Assembly: GCA_021732005.1 (NCBI GenBank)
Contig: JAKFVT010000022.1
Span: 1-64,000, forward strand
Source of the DNA: Mycobacterium sp.
GTDB lineage: Bacteria; Actinomycetota; Actinomycetes; Mycobacteriales; Mycobacteriaceae
Length of the DNA: 64,000 bases
Direction: 5' to 3'
The position numbers were made by a program, and so were the translations under genes. The first letter of the stretch is position 1, and every line of letters begins with the position of its first letter. The notes under the pieces were generated by a model. It was not told where the DNA came from. It ran no database searches and saw only the letters and a list, made by a program, of their open reading frames with translations. Shown one piece after another: positions 22,467-32,125 of the stretch.

Positions 22467-23426
22467 TCAGGAGCCCTGGAAGACCTTGCGGTAGCTCGAC
22501 GGCGACATGCCCAGACCTCGCCGCAGATGGTGCCGCAGATTCGCGCCGGACCCGAGCCCCGCGCGGCGCGCCACCTCGTCGACGGGCAGGTCGTGGGTCT
22601 CCAGGAGTTCGCGGGCCCGCTCCACCCGCCGGCTGCGCACCCACCCGCCGGGTGACTGCCCGGTCTCGTCGCGGAACCGGCGGCAGAAGGTGCGTCCACT
22701 CATCTGGGCGTGGCGGGCCAGCTGCTCGATCGACAGCGGCTCGTCGAGGTGGTCCAGGGCCCACTGCCGCGTGGCTGCGGTGGATGCGTGCCCGTGCGGA
22801 TCGGCGGGCACCTGCCGCTCGATGAACTGCGCCTGGCCGCCCTCCCGCCACGGTGGGACCACGCAGTAGCGGGCCACCTCGTTGGCCACGGCAGCACCGT
22901 GGTCACGGCGAATGATGTGTAGGCACAGGTCAATTCCCGCGGCAAGACCCGCAGAGGTGAGCAGGTCGCCGTCGTCGACGAACAGCACGTTCTCGTCCAG
23001 CATGACGTCGGGGTGCAGCGCGCGAAGGTCGTCGGCGAAGCGCCAGTGCGTGGTGGCCGGCCGGCCGTCGAGCAACCCTGCGGCGGCGAGCACGAACGCG
23101 CCGGTGCAGATCGAGACGATGCGGGTCCCGGGCCGGATGGTGGCCAGCGCGGCGGCCAGGTCGGCGTCGAGTTCGCCGTGGGCACGGGCGGGTGCGTACC
23201 GGGTGCCGGGAACGACGACGGTGTCCGCGGTCGCCAGCGCCTCCGGTCCGGCGGCGGGCACCATCGCGTAGCCGTTCGTGGTGGCGACGGGGGCCCGGCT
23301 GAGGCCGCAGGTCACCACCTCGTAGAGCGGGTTCCCGTCGGCGTCGGTGGCCGCACCGAAGAGCGTCGGCGCGATCGCGGCGTCGAAGCCGACGGGTTCG
23401 ACCCACAGGACGGCTATCCGATGCAC
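22467..23426 (-). CDS. GlxA-type transcriptional regulator (DJ-1/PfpI + AraC HTH)
   Basis: SICTGAFVLAAAGLLDGRPATTHW; LARHAQMSGRTFCRRFRDETGQSPGGWVRSRRVERARELLE. Confidence 0.92.
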   Translation of the reverse strand: MHRIAVLWVEPVGFDAAIAPTLFGAATDADGNPLYEVVTCGLSRAPVATTNGYAMVPAAGPEALATADTVVVPGTRYAPARAHGELDADLAAALATIRPGTRIVSICTGAFVLAAAGLLDGRPATTHWRFADDLRALHPDVMLDENVLFVDDGDLLTSAGLAAGIDLCLHIIRRDHGAAVANEVARYCVVPPWREGGQAQFIERQVPADPHGHASTAATRQWALDHLDEPLSIEQLARHAQMSGRTFCRRFRDETGQSPGGWVRSRRVERARELLETHDLPVDEVARRAGLGSGANLRHHLRRGLGMSPSSYRKVFQGS

Positions 23427-23507
23427 TCGGCCAGTCTGGCATGTTTTTGATGAATGGTGTCTTTCTTGCCACTAGCCGCCGATCGCGCGGTCCGTCAGAG
23501 TGATCCG

Positions 23508-24767
23508 GTGACCACGACTGCCACCGCGAAAGCCCGCACCGGCCTGCATTGGGCCTGGGTGGTGGCCGGCGTCAGCTTCGTGGCGATTCTCGGCGCCGCG
23601 GGCTTCCGGTCGGTGCCCGGCGTGATGATGAACCCGCTGCACCACGAGTTCGGCTGGTCCCACGGTGTGGTCGGGCTGGCGATGGCGGTCAACATGACGC
23701 TGTTCGGGCTGACCGCTCCGTTCGCGGCCGCACTGATGGATCGGTTCGGCGTGCGCCCGGTGCTGGCGGGCGCTTTGATGTTGATCGCGGCGGGGTCGGC
23801 GGCCAGCGCGCTGATGACCGCCAGCTGGCAGCTGGTGTTGCTGTGGGGCGTGCTGGTCGGCGGCGGCACCGGCGCGATATCGATGGGCTTCGTCGCGACC
23901 ATTGCGGTGCGCTGGTTCGAGCAGCGCCGCGGGCTCGTCACCGGTGTGCTCACCGCCGCGAGCGCCACCGGGCAGCTGATCTTCCTGCCGGTGGTCGCCG
24001 AGGTGACCACCCGCCACGGCTGGCGGTGGGCCTCGCTGATCGTCGCGGGCGCGGCGCTGGCAGTCGTGCCACCGGTGCTGTTGCTGATGCGCAATTACCC
24101 GGCCGACAAGGGCCTGTTCCCCTACGGAGCGACGGAAGCCGAAGCGCCGCAAGCAGTTCCGGCATCCAGTTTCCGGGCGGCATTCGACGGCCTGCTGATC
24201 GGCGCGCGGGTGCCGGCATTCTGGTTGCTGGCGGGCAGCTTCGCGATCTGCGGTATGACCACCAACGGGCTGATCGGAACGCATTTCATTCCGGCGGCCA
24301 ACGACCACGGCATGCCCACCACCGTCGCGGCCGGACTGCTGGCGACCGTCGGCGTGCTCGACGTCGCGGGCACCATCCTGTCCGGCTGGCTCACCGACCG
24401 GGTCGACCCCCGGCTGCTGCTGGTCGTCTACTACTTCGGCCGCGGGCTGTCGCTGCTGGCCCTCCCCGCGCTGCTGTCCCCGCACGCCGAGCCGGGCACC
24501 TGGGTGTTCATCGTTTTCTACGGCCTGGACTGGGTGGCCACCGTGCCGCCGACGATCGTGTTGTGCCGCGAGTACTTCGGCGCCCGCTCACCGGTGGTCT
24601 TCGGCTGGGTATTCGCCGCCCATCAGGTCGGCGCGGCCGTGGCGGCCGCCGGCGCGGGCCGGCTGCGCGACGCGCAGGGCACCTACGACCTGGCCTTCTA
24701 CCTGGCGGCGGGACTGTGCGCGCTCGCCGCGCTGCTGTGCTGGCGGGTGCGCCGAGCAGCGCCGTGA
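23508..24767 (+). CDS. MFS transporter (monocarboxylate-like)
   Basis: 12-TM profile; GTG start at 23508. Confidence 0.85.
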   Translation: MTTTATAKARTGLHWAWVVAGVSFVAILGAAGFRSVPGVMMNPLHHEFGWSHGVVGLAMAVNMTLFGLTAPFAAALMDRFGVRPVLAGALMLIAAGSAASALMTASWQLVLLWGVLVGGGTGAISMGFVATIAVRWFEQRRGLVTGVLTAASATGQLIFLPVVAEVTTRHGWRWASLIVAGAALAVVPPVLLLMRNYPADKGLFPYGATEAEAPQAVPASSFRAAFDGLLIGARVPAFWLLAGSFAICGMTTNGLIGTHFIPAANDHGMPTTVAAGLLATVGVLDVAGTILSGWLTDRVDPRLLLVVYYFGRGLSLLALPALLSPHAEPGTWVFIVFYGLDWVATVPPTIVLCREYFGARSPVVFGWVFAAHQVGAAVAAAGAGRLRDAQGTYDLAFYLAAGLCALAALLCWRVRRAAP

Positions 24768-24887
24768 ACTGCAGCTTCACCAGCCGTTTTGAGACTGGAG
24801 CTTTGCTGCCAGTACGATTCGTTGGGGCGCAGCGGTAACGGGGACCCGCATTTCGCCGACTCCACTAGAGACTCAAAAGGAGCCGAA

Positions 24888-25658
24888 GTGAGCACTCGTA
24901 CCAAGTCCCTTGGCGTCGCCGCAGCATTGGCCGCCATCGCCGTCGCGATCCCGACGGCCGTCCAGGCGTACGCCGATCCGACGCCGAGCACCACCACCCC
25001 GGCGGCCCCGACCACGTCGGAGATCCCGGTGCCGAGCATGAGCCAGCTGCCCGACCCGCAGGGCTCCGGCTGCGATGCCTACAAGAACCGCATCCCGAGC
25101 GGTTCCGGCTCGTTCGCCAGCATGGGCAACCAGCCCGCGACAGCGGCCATCGCCGCGAACCCGGATCTGAGCACGTTCAGCGCGGCGATCTCCGGCGGCC
25201 TCAACCCGGCCGTGAACATCGACAGCGTGATCGACGGCGGCCCCTACGTGGTGTTCGCGCCGACCAACGACGCCTTCGCCAAGCTCGACGAGGCGACGCT
25301 GGCGCAGCTGAAGAGCGACCCCGCCGCACTGACGTCCACGCTGTACTACCACCTGGTGCTGGGCTACCTGGGCCCCGATGATCTGCACGGCAAGATGCCG
25401 ACGCAGCAGGGCAGCCCGGTGAACGTGACCGGCAAGGGCGGCGACATCAAGGTCAACGACACCGCGAAGCTGGTGTGCGGCTACACCGCTCGCGGCGCGT
25501 ACATCTACATGATCGACACCGTGCTCAGCCCGGCCGATGCGCCCGCGCCGAATACGGAGACCAGCACCACGAGCACGACGCCGACCACCACGACGACGAC
25601 GTCGCCGGCCGAGTCGCCGTCGGCCACGCCGACGACGACCAAGCCCGCAACGGCCTAA
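24888..25658 (+). CDS. fasciclin domain secreted protein (MPT70/MPT83-like) with Thr/Ser-rich C-terminal tail
   Basis: Signal peptide, YVVFAPTNDAFAKLDEATLAQLK, YYHLVLGYL, TTSTTPTTTTTTSP tail; GTG start. Confidence 0.9.
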   Translation: MSTRTKSLGVAAALAAIAVAIPTAVQAYADPTPSTTTPAAPTTSEIPVPSMSQLPDPQGSGCDAYKNRIPSGSGSFASMGNQPATAAIAANPDLSTFSAAISGGLNPAVNIDSVIDGGPYVVFAPTNDAFAKLDEATLAQLKSDPAALTSTLYYHLVLGYLGPDDLHGKMPTQQGSPVNVTGKGGDIKVNDTAKLVCGYTARGAYIYMIDTVLSPADAPAPNTETSTTSTTPTTTTTTSPAESPSATPTTTKPATA

Positions 25659-25663
25659 CTAGG

Positions 25664-26461
25664 TCAGCGCGCCTTCCAGACCGGCTGGCGCTTCTCGGCG
25701 AAGGCCAGCGGGCCTTCCTTGGCGTCCTCGGACTTCATCAGCGGGCCGATCTCGCGCATGGTGCGCGTCCAGCCGGCTTCGTCCGCGGTGATCACGCCGT
25801 CATCGACGCCGACAGCGACGCGCTTGCTGGCCTGCACGGCCAGCGGCGCGTTGACGGTGATGCGTTGCGCCAGAGCCAAAGCCGCGTCGACGACGGTGCC
25901 GTCAGGCACGACGTCGTTGATCAGGCCCCACTTGAGCGCCTCGGCTGAGGTGATCGGTTCGCCGGTGAACAGCAGCTGCATGGCGACCTTGCGCGGCAGC
26001 TGCTCGACGATGCGGAACACGCCGCCCGCCGCGGCGACCAAGCCGCGCTTGACTTCCGGCAACCCGAACTTGGCGCTCTCCTCGGCGACCACCAGGTCGC
26101 TGGCCAAGGCCAGTTCGGTCCCGCCGCCAAGCGCGGTGCCGTTGACCGCGGCGATGGTGGGCTTGTCGATGAAGTGCCGCACGTAACCGGCGAAACCCCA
26201 CTCCGGGTGTTGCGGGTGAAACAGGTTCTCCCGCCGGTAGATCGCCTTCAGGTCGGCCCCGGCGCAGAACGATTTGTCGCCGGCACCGGTGATCACCACC
26301 GCCCAGACGTCGGCGTCGTCCTGAGCCTGCGCGAGCAGGTCACCAACGGCGGTGCTGACCGCGCCGTTCACCGCGTTACGCGCGTCCGGGCGGTTGATGG
26401 TGATGAGCAGGACGTTGCCCCGCCGCTCTCCGAGAGCGGCGGGGGCTTCGACGTCGGTCAC
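25664..26461 (-). CDS. crotonase/enoyl-CoA hydratase family protein
   Basis: LLITINRPDARNAVNGAVS; NGTALGGGTELALASDLVVA. Confidence 0.92.
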   Translation of the reverse strand: MTDVEAPAALGERRGNVLLITINRPDARNAVNGAVSTAVGDLLAQAQDDADVWAVVITGAGDKSFCAGADLKAIYRRENLFHPQHPEWGFAGYVRHFIDKPTIAAVNGTALGGGTELALASDLVVAEESAKFGLPEVKRGLVAAAGGVFRIVEQLPRKVAMQLLFTGEPITSAEALKWGLINDVVPDGTVVDAALALAQRITVNAPLAVQASKRVAVGVDDGVITADEAGWTRTMREIGPLMKSEDAKEGPLAFAEKRQPVWKAR

Positions 26462-27606
26462 TACAGCAGCTCGAGGATGGTGGCGTTGGCTTGGCCGCCG
26501 CCTTCGCACATGGTCTGCAGACCGTAGCGAATTCCGTTGTCGCGCATGTGGTAGAGCAGCGTGGTCATCAGCCGCGCACCGGAGCCGCCGAGCGGGTGGC
26601 CCAGCGCGATCGCGCCGCCGTTGGGGTTGAGCTTCTTCTCGTCGGCGCCGATCTCCTTGAGCCAGGCCATCGGAACCGGCGCGAACGCCTCGTTGACCTC
26701 GAAAGCACCGATGTCGTCGACGCTCAGGCCGGACTTGGCGAGTGCCTTCTGGGTGGCCGGGATCGGGCCGCTCAACATCATCACCGGGTCCGAGCCGGCC
26801 AGCGTCGCGGTGTGCACGCGGGCGATCGGCTTGAGCCCCAACGACTTTGCCTTCTCCGCCGACATGAACAGCAGCGCAGCCGAGCCGTCGGAGATCTGGG
26901 AGGAGTTACCCGCGTGGATCACGCCGTCCTCGGAGAACGCCGGCTTGAGCTGGCCCATCTTCTCCAGCGTGGTGCCGCGGCGGATGCCCTCGTCCTTGAG
27001 CACGACGTTACCTTCGGCATCCTTGATTCCGACGATCTGATCCTCGAAAGCGCCGGAGTCCTGTGCGGCAGCGGCCTTTTCGTGCGAGTCCAGGGAGAAC
27101 TGGTCGAGATCGGTGCGGCTCAGACCCCACTTGGTGGCCATCATCTCCGCGCCGATGCCCTGGTTGGGGGTGCGGTCGTAGCGGCCCTTGAAATTGGCCG
27201 AGTAGGGGTTGCCACCGTTGGCCAGCGAGGCGCCCATCGGGGTGCGCGACATCGACTCGACACCACCGGCGACGACGACGTCGTAGTGGCCGGCCACCAC
27301 ACCAGCGGCAGCGAAGTGCACCGACTGCTGGCTGGACCCGCACTGGCGGTCGACGGTGACACCGGGAACCGACTCGGGCCAGCCTGCGGTCAGCACCGCG
27401 GTACGCGCGATGTCGAGGGCCTGCTCACCGGCCTGCATGACACAGCCCCAAATGACGTCGTCGACGATCTCGGGGTCGATGCCGGCGCGCTGGGCCAGAC
27501 CGTTGAGCACCTGGGCCGACAGCTCGGCGGGGTGCACACCGGACAGACCACCGTTGCGCTTTCCAACTGGTGAACGTACAGCTTCGACAATTACCGCTTC
27601 AGCCAT
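26461..27606 (-). CDS. acetyl-CoA C-acyltransferase (thiolase)
   Basis: VDRQCGSSQQSVHFAAAGV active Cys; NPNGGAIALGHPLGGSGARL; TMCEGGGQANATIL. Confidence 0.95.
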   Translation of the reverse strand: MAEAVIVEAVRSPVGKRNGGLSGVHPAELSAQVLNGLAQRAGIDPEIVDDVIWGCVMQAGEQALDIARTAVLTAGWPESVPGVTVDRQCGSSQQSVHFAAAGVVAGHYDVVVAGGVESMSRTPMGASLANGGNPYSANFKGRYDRTPNQGIGAEMMATKWGLSRTDLDQFSLDSHEKAAAAQDSGAFEDQIVGIKDAEGNVVLKDEGIRRGTTLEKMGQLKPAFSEDGVIHAGNSSQISDGSAALLFMSAEKAKSLGLKPIARVHTATLAGSDPVMMLSGPIPATQKALAKSGLSVDDIGAFEVNEAFAPVPMAWLKEIGADEKKLNPNGGAIALGHPLGGSGARLMTTLLYHMRDNGIRYGLQTMCEGGGQANATILELL

Positions 27607-27675
27607 CGGCCTACTCCTTTACGACGGGGTGATCTTTGGATCAAAACACACGCCGTTTGACGACCGTCAAGCGGG

Positions 27676-29415
27676 TCAACCAACCGTTCGGTCAGCCCCG
27701 GATAAGACGTGCACCGGCAGTGTGTCGTCCCACGGCTGCCGGTTCACCATGTCGGCGACGTTGACATAGCCGGTCTCGAATTCGCCGGTCGCGGCGTCCA
27801 CCAGCCGGTACTCCTGCCGTTGCCGGTGCAGCGGCTGGCCGTCGAGCAGCACCACCCGCACCTCGCCGGGTTCGAAGTGGCAGCGTTTCTGCATGGCCGC
27901 GATCAACTGTTCGTTGTGCATGTGCCCGTCGCCGAAATTCCAGCCGATCGCCATGCTGCAGATGCGCTCGCCGTCGGTGATCGAGTAGTCCTCTTCATTC
28001 GCACCGGCCATCGCGCGGTGGGCCAGGGTGAACAACGCCTTGCCATGAGTGTTGAAGGCGCGGAAGGCGTATCCCATGAACAGTGGGATCTGCGCGGCTT
28101 CCTTACTGCCGTAGAACTTTTCGAGCTGCGCCGCCGGCATGTTGGCGATCGTCACCAGGTTCTGCTCGATCTTCGCCTCGGCCGACGGCTTCACACACCA
28201 CAGCGTGGTGTCCCAGTTGCCTGCGTAGTAGCGCATGCCAGGCAGGAAGGACACCTTGCGCGGCACCGTGTTTCCGAGGACGACGGTGGTGGCCAATGCC
28301 AGGAACAGCAGGATCGGCCACGGGCTGGTGAGGTCGGTGATCCCGATCTGGGCGTGCGCGACGAACAGCGAGAGCACCGAGAAGATCATGAAGACGTTCC
28401 ACTCCAGCGGCACACCCATCGGAATGGCCGACAGGATGCCGAGGTGGAAGCACACCATCACGATGGCCGCGATCGTGGTCGGCCATCCGCCGTGGGAGAA
28501 GAACAGCGCCAACGGAATACCCATCTCGATGGCGGTGCTGATGTGGGCCAGCGTGTGCGACATCGGGCCGGGCCGAAGGTCTTCGGGGAACTTCTTGAAG
28601 AACATCCGCTTGAGGAAGCGTGGCCGCACCACCGGGCTGTTGGACATCATCGTGGAGATGACGAACGGGAAGTGGCGGGTCAGCTTGGAGGTCGCGGCGC
28701 CGATCCAGATCGCCATGCACACCAGCTTGGCGGCGATGATGATGTCGACACCGCTGAACAGGAACGCCACCGCGAACGCGCCGTACACCTCGCCGCGGGC
28801 GGCCAGGAAGATCACCTTGTCACGCAGACCGGCCAGCGCCAGCAGCGCCACGACCGTCGCGATCTGCCAGGTCGGCAGCAGACCTACTTCGGTGCCCAAC
28901 TCCGGGACGGGCCCGGTGCCGTCGGAGAACAGTGCCACCAGGATCATCACGATCAGCGCCCCGTAGAGCACGATGTCGACGGGGCCGCGGTTGTCGCCCT
29001 TGGTCAGCGGCACCAGGTTGGGCCACGGTGGCAACCGGATCGTGTTGGGGCGCAACCAATAGATGATCGAGCCCATCGGCGGCCAGAACCGGTTGTTCAG
29101 CGGGCCGAAGCCGCAGCCAAGGCCGACGACTTCGAAGAGCATCGTGTAGAGCACGGCCTTCTCGTAGACGATCGGCTCCGACCACCACGACCCGATGTCG
29201 GTCAGTCCGCCGATGCCCGTGGTGGCCAGACCGAACAGCGCTCCGACGAACACGTAGAGCAGGATCTTGATGACGTAGAACAGATGCAGGGCGATCGGCG
29301 TGCCGAAGCCGACCTCGGCCCAATGCCGTGCCATCGGTTTGATCTTCTCCGCGCGCGTGCCCTTGCTCCACGTCTCGAAGTCGATGACGGGCACTTCCTG
29401 CTTCAGAAATCCCAT
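27676..29415 (-). CDS. DUF3556-like multi-pass membrane protein
   Basis: MGFLKQEVPVIDFETWSKGTRAEKIKPMARHWAEVGFGTPIALHLFYVIKI; many TM segments. Confidence 0.75.
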   Translation of the reverse strand: MGFLKQEVPVIDFETWSKGTRAEKIKPMARHWAEVGFGTPIALHLFYVIKILLYVFVGALFGLATTGIGGLTDIGSWWSEPIVYEKAVLYTMLFEVVGLGCGFGPLNNRFWPPMGSIIYWLRPNTIRLPPWPNLVPLTKGDNRGPVDIVLYGALIVMILVALFSDGTGPVPELGTEVGLLPTWQIATVVALLALAGLRDKVIFLAARGEVYGAFAVAFLFSGVDIIIAAKLVCMAIWIGAATSKLTRHFPFVISTMMSNSPVVRPRFLKRMFFKKFPEDLRPGPMSHTLAHISTAIEMGIPLALFFSHGGWPTTIAAIVMVCFHLGILSAIPMGVPLEWNVFMIFSVLSLFVAHAQIGITDLTSPWPILLFLALATTVVLGNTVPRKVSFLPGMRYYAGNWDTTLWCVKPSAEAKIEQNLVTIANMPAAQLEKFYGSKEAAQIPLFMGYAFRAFNTHGKALFTLAHRAMAGANEEDYSITDGERICSMAIGWNFGDGHMHNEQLIAAMQKRCHFEPGEVRVVLLDGQPLHRQRQEYRLVDAATGEFETGYVNVADMVNRQPWDDTLPVHVLSGADRTVG

Positions 29416-29422
29416 GCGAAAA

Positions 29423-29442
29423 GACTAGAACGTGTTCTAGTC
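29423..29442. promoter_or_regulatory. KstR-type (TetR family) operator candidate
   Basis: GACTAGAACgtGTTCTAGTC palindrome, contains TNNAACNNGTTNNA, 8 bp 5' of the DUF3556 ATG. Confidence 0.6.
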
Positions 29443-29481
29443 GGACGGGTGCGAATTCCCGCGCGGCGAGACTCCGAAGGA

Positions 29482-29997
29482 TCAGGCCTTGGTGGGCGGG
29501 CGGTAGAAAATCGCCAGCTGGCCGATGCCGCCGGCCAGCCCGAGCACCAGCGCGATCAGCAGACCGCACCAGCCGCGCAGCCAGTGCGCGAGATCCGTGC
29601 CGTGGAACAGCAGATAGTCGAGGCTGTACTTGCCCGCGCCGGTCGCCGCGATCGCGATGGCCGCGGCCGCCAGCACCAGGTTGTACTCCCAGCCCTCCTT
29701 GACGATGAAGAAGCCGTTGTGCCGGTGCACCGTCCAGGCCGCAACGAGCATCAGCGCCACGAATCCCGCGGCCGGGATCGGCGTCAACAAGCCCAGCGCC
29801 AGGCCGATGCCCGCGGCCATCTCGGTGCTCGCCGCCACCCGGGCATGAAAGGTGCCGGGCTTCATGCCGATGCTTTCGAACCAGCCGGCGGTCCCCTTGA
29901 TCCGGCCGCCGCCGAAGAACTTGTTGTAGCCGTGGGCGGCCATCGTCACGCCGAGCACCACACGCAGGATGAGCAGTCCGACACTGTAGGCAGTCAC
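29482..29997 (-). CDS. DoxX family membrane protein
   Basis: LLILRVVLGVTMAAHGYNKFFGGGRIKGTAGWFESIGMKPG. Confidence 0.9.
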   Translation of the reverse strand: MTAYSVGLLILRVVLGVTMAAHGYNKFFGGGRIKGTAGWFESIGMKPGTFHARVAASTEMAAGIGLALGLLTPIPAAGFVALMLVAAWTVHRHNGFFIVKEGWEYNLVLAAAAIAIAATGAGKYSLDYLLFHGTDLAHWLRGWCGLLIALVLGLAGGIGQLAIFYRPPTKA

Positions 29998-30038
29998 GCA
30001 GGTAAACCTAGAGCATCGGCGCCTGTCGCCGTTACACC

Positions 30039-31304
30039 TCAGCGGCCAAACGCAACGCGTAACCGGTCAAGGTAGTCGTCGACGTCGACGTTGTCCGGGT
30101 CGGCGTGCACGCTGAGCGCGATCGTGTCGCCGAGGCCGTGCACTCCGTGGGTCAGGCTCATCATCGGCGAGAGCCCCGACCACCCGGCGGCCAGCAGCAC
30201 CGGACATCCGCCGAAGGACAGATCGGCAGGCCCGCGGTTGACGCTGGACACCACGGTGTTGCCGGTGACCGTCGCGGACCGCGCGTCCGGGTCGAATTGC
30301 CGCACACCCCAGCGCAACAGCGCCGCAGGGACGGCGGCGGACGCCGCGGCCGAGGCTCGCAGCGCCGGGTGCTCGCCGCGCAGGCGCTGGGCGGCCAGTT
30401 CGGCGGCGATCAGCTCCGCCCGCCTGGCGCGGTCGACGTCCGGGTGCAATCGGATCCCGACATTGCGAAAGTTGTTGTGCCCGCCCGAACTCTGCGGTCC
30501 GGCCATCGTCACTTCGGCCGCCAGCGCCGAGGTGTCCTCACCACGCGCGGCGAGGTAGCCACCGAGCGCCTCGGCGATCACCACCAAGGCGCCGATGGTG
30601 ACGGTGGGTTTCGTCAGCTGGTCGCGGTCCAGCACCAGTGTCCGCAGCACCGGCGTCGCACGGGGCCGCTGATTGATGCTCAGCAGCGGAGCGCCCGGAG
30701 CGGCCGGCGGCACCCGCCCGGCCTCGGTGTCGCGCACGAGCTGGCGATACGCGCGCGCGGCGGCCACACCGCGGGCAGGCAGAAAACCACGCCGCACGGG
30801 CGCGGGCACCGGCACCGGCTGCCGCCTGCCGAGCAGCGCCCCGCCGAGCAGGGTCCCCCGGGTGCCGTCGGCGAACGCATGGCCGGTCTGCATGACCACC
30901 ACCGATCCCGTTCCTCGACATCCCGGCACACCTACAACCTGCGGGAAAATGTCTGCGCGCCAAGTCATTCGGCGAAGGTCGAGCGGGTCACCACGGAACC
31001 GGGCGGCAGCGTCCAGGCAGCCCTGCCAGTCCACTCCCCCGGCGTCGTGCAGCACGAACTGATCGGCGCTGACGTCACCGCGGCACCATCGCGGGTATCG
31101 CCACCGGCTGTTGTCCACCACCCGCATCCGCAGCTCATCGCACGCCTCGGCGCGCCGGCGCAGTTCGTCGACGGCAATCCCCGGCGACTCGGGCGATCCG
31201 TCGAAGGCGTACAGCACCAGCTGATCGCTGGGAACGACGGCCGACATCCAGAACATCTGCGCGTCAACCGCGGTCATCGCTCTGCTGGCAGCCATGACGG
31301 CCAT
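30039..31304 (-). CDS. WS/DGAT-like acyltransferase-fold protein
   Basis: MTAVDAQMFW N-terminus; HAFADGTRG in place of HHxxxDG; FGGCPVLLAAGWSGLSPMMSLTHGVHGLGDTIAL. Confidence 0.65.
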   Translation of the reverse strand: MAVMAASRAMTAVDAQMFWMSAVVPSDQLVLYAFDGSPESPGIAVDELRRRAEACDELRMRVVDNSRWRYPRWCRGDVSADQFVLHDAGGVDWQGCLDAAARFRGDPLDLRRMTWRADIFPQVVGVPGCRGTGSVVVMQTGHAFADGTRGTLLGGALLGRRQPVPVPAPVRRGFLPARGVAAARAYRQLVRDTEAGRVPPAAPGAPLLSINQRPRATPVLRTLVLDRDQLTKPTVTIGALVVIAEALGGYLAARGEDTSALAAEVTMAGPQSSGGHNNFRNVGIRLHPDVDRARRAELIAAELAAQRLRGEHPALRASAAASAAVPAALLRWGVRQFDPDARSATVTGNTVVSSVNRGPADLSFGGCPVLLAAGWSGLSPMMSLTHGVHGLGDTIALSVHADPDNVDVDDYLDRLRVAFGR

Positions 31305-31321
31305 TGTCCTAGGCTGGCCTG

Positions 31322-32125
31322 GTGCTGCCGACTCCCGGTCCCCACCGCGCCGCGCTGATCACCGGAGCCTCCTCCGGCATCGGCGCTGAGATCGCCCGCG
31401 TGCTGTCCTCGCGCGGCCATCACGTCGTGCTGGTGGCCCGCCGCACCGAACAGCTCACCGCACTCGCCGAATCACTGTCCGGCCCGAGTTCCGTTGTCGG
31501 CGCCGATCTTTCGCAGCCCCAAGAGCGGGCAGCGCTTCCCGGTCGGGTCGCCGAGCTCGGGCTGGACGTCGACATCCTGGTCAACAACGCCGGGCTGTCC
31601 ACGATGGGCCCGGTCGCCGGGGCTGATCCCGTCGCGGAACTGAACGTCGTGGAGGTCGACGTCGCGGCGGTCGTCGATCTGTGTACCCGCTTCGTAGGCG
31701 CGATGGCGGCCCGCCGCCGCGGGGCGGTGCTCAACGTCGCCTCGGTGGCCGGCTTCGGCCCGCTGCCCGGGCAGGCCGTCTACGGCGCGGCCAAGGCGTT
31801 CGTGCTCTCCTACAGCCGGGCGTTGGGCCAGGAACTCGCAGCGAGTGGCATCACGGTCACCGCGTTGTGCCCGGGTCCGGTACACACCGGGTTCGGCGAG
31901 GCCGCAGGGTTTTCCACCGAAGACGCCGAGGCCGCACTGCCCAAACCGCTGTGGGTGCCACCGGAGGACGTCGCGAAGGCGGCCGTCGACGGGCTGGCGG
32001 CAGGCAAACCGGTCGTGGTGCCCGGACGGCTGAACCGGGCGGCGACGGCGATCTATCACCTGACCCCACGGCGGCTGTTGTTGCCGCTGTTGGCCAGCCA
32101 GCATCCGGCTTTCAAGAAGAAGTAG
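31322..32125 (+). CDS. short-chain dehydrogenase/reductase
   Basis: ALITGASSGIGAEIARVLSSRGHHVVLVAR; YGAAKAFVLSYSRALGQEL. Confidence 0.92.
   Translation: MLPTPGPHRAALITGASSGIGAEIARVLSSRGHHVVLVARRTEQLTALAESLSGPSSVVGADLSQPQERAALPGRVAELGLDVDILVNNAGLSTMGPVAGADPVAELNVVEVDVAAVVDLCTRFVGAMAARRRGAVLNVASVAGFGPLPGQAVYGAAKAFVLSYSRALGQELAASGITVTALCPGPVHTGFGEAAGFSTEDAEAALPKPLWVPPEDVAKAAVDGLAAGKPVVVPGRLNRAATAIYHLTPRRLLLPLLASQHPAFKKK

Noticed and set aside
27709-30075. 788-aa plus-strand ORF
   Set aside because: Antisense shadow of the DUF3556 and DoxX genes in high-GC DNA; low-complexity composition.
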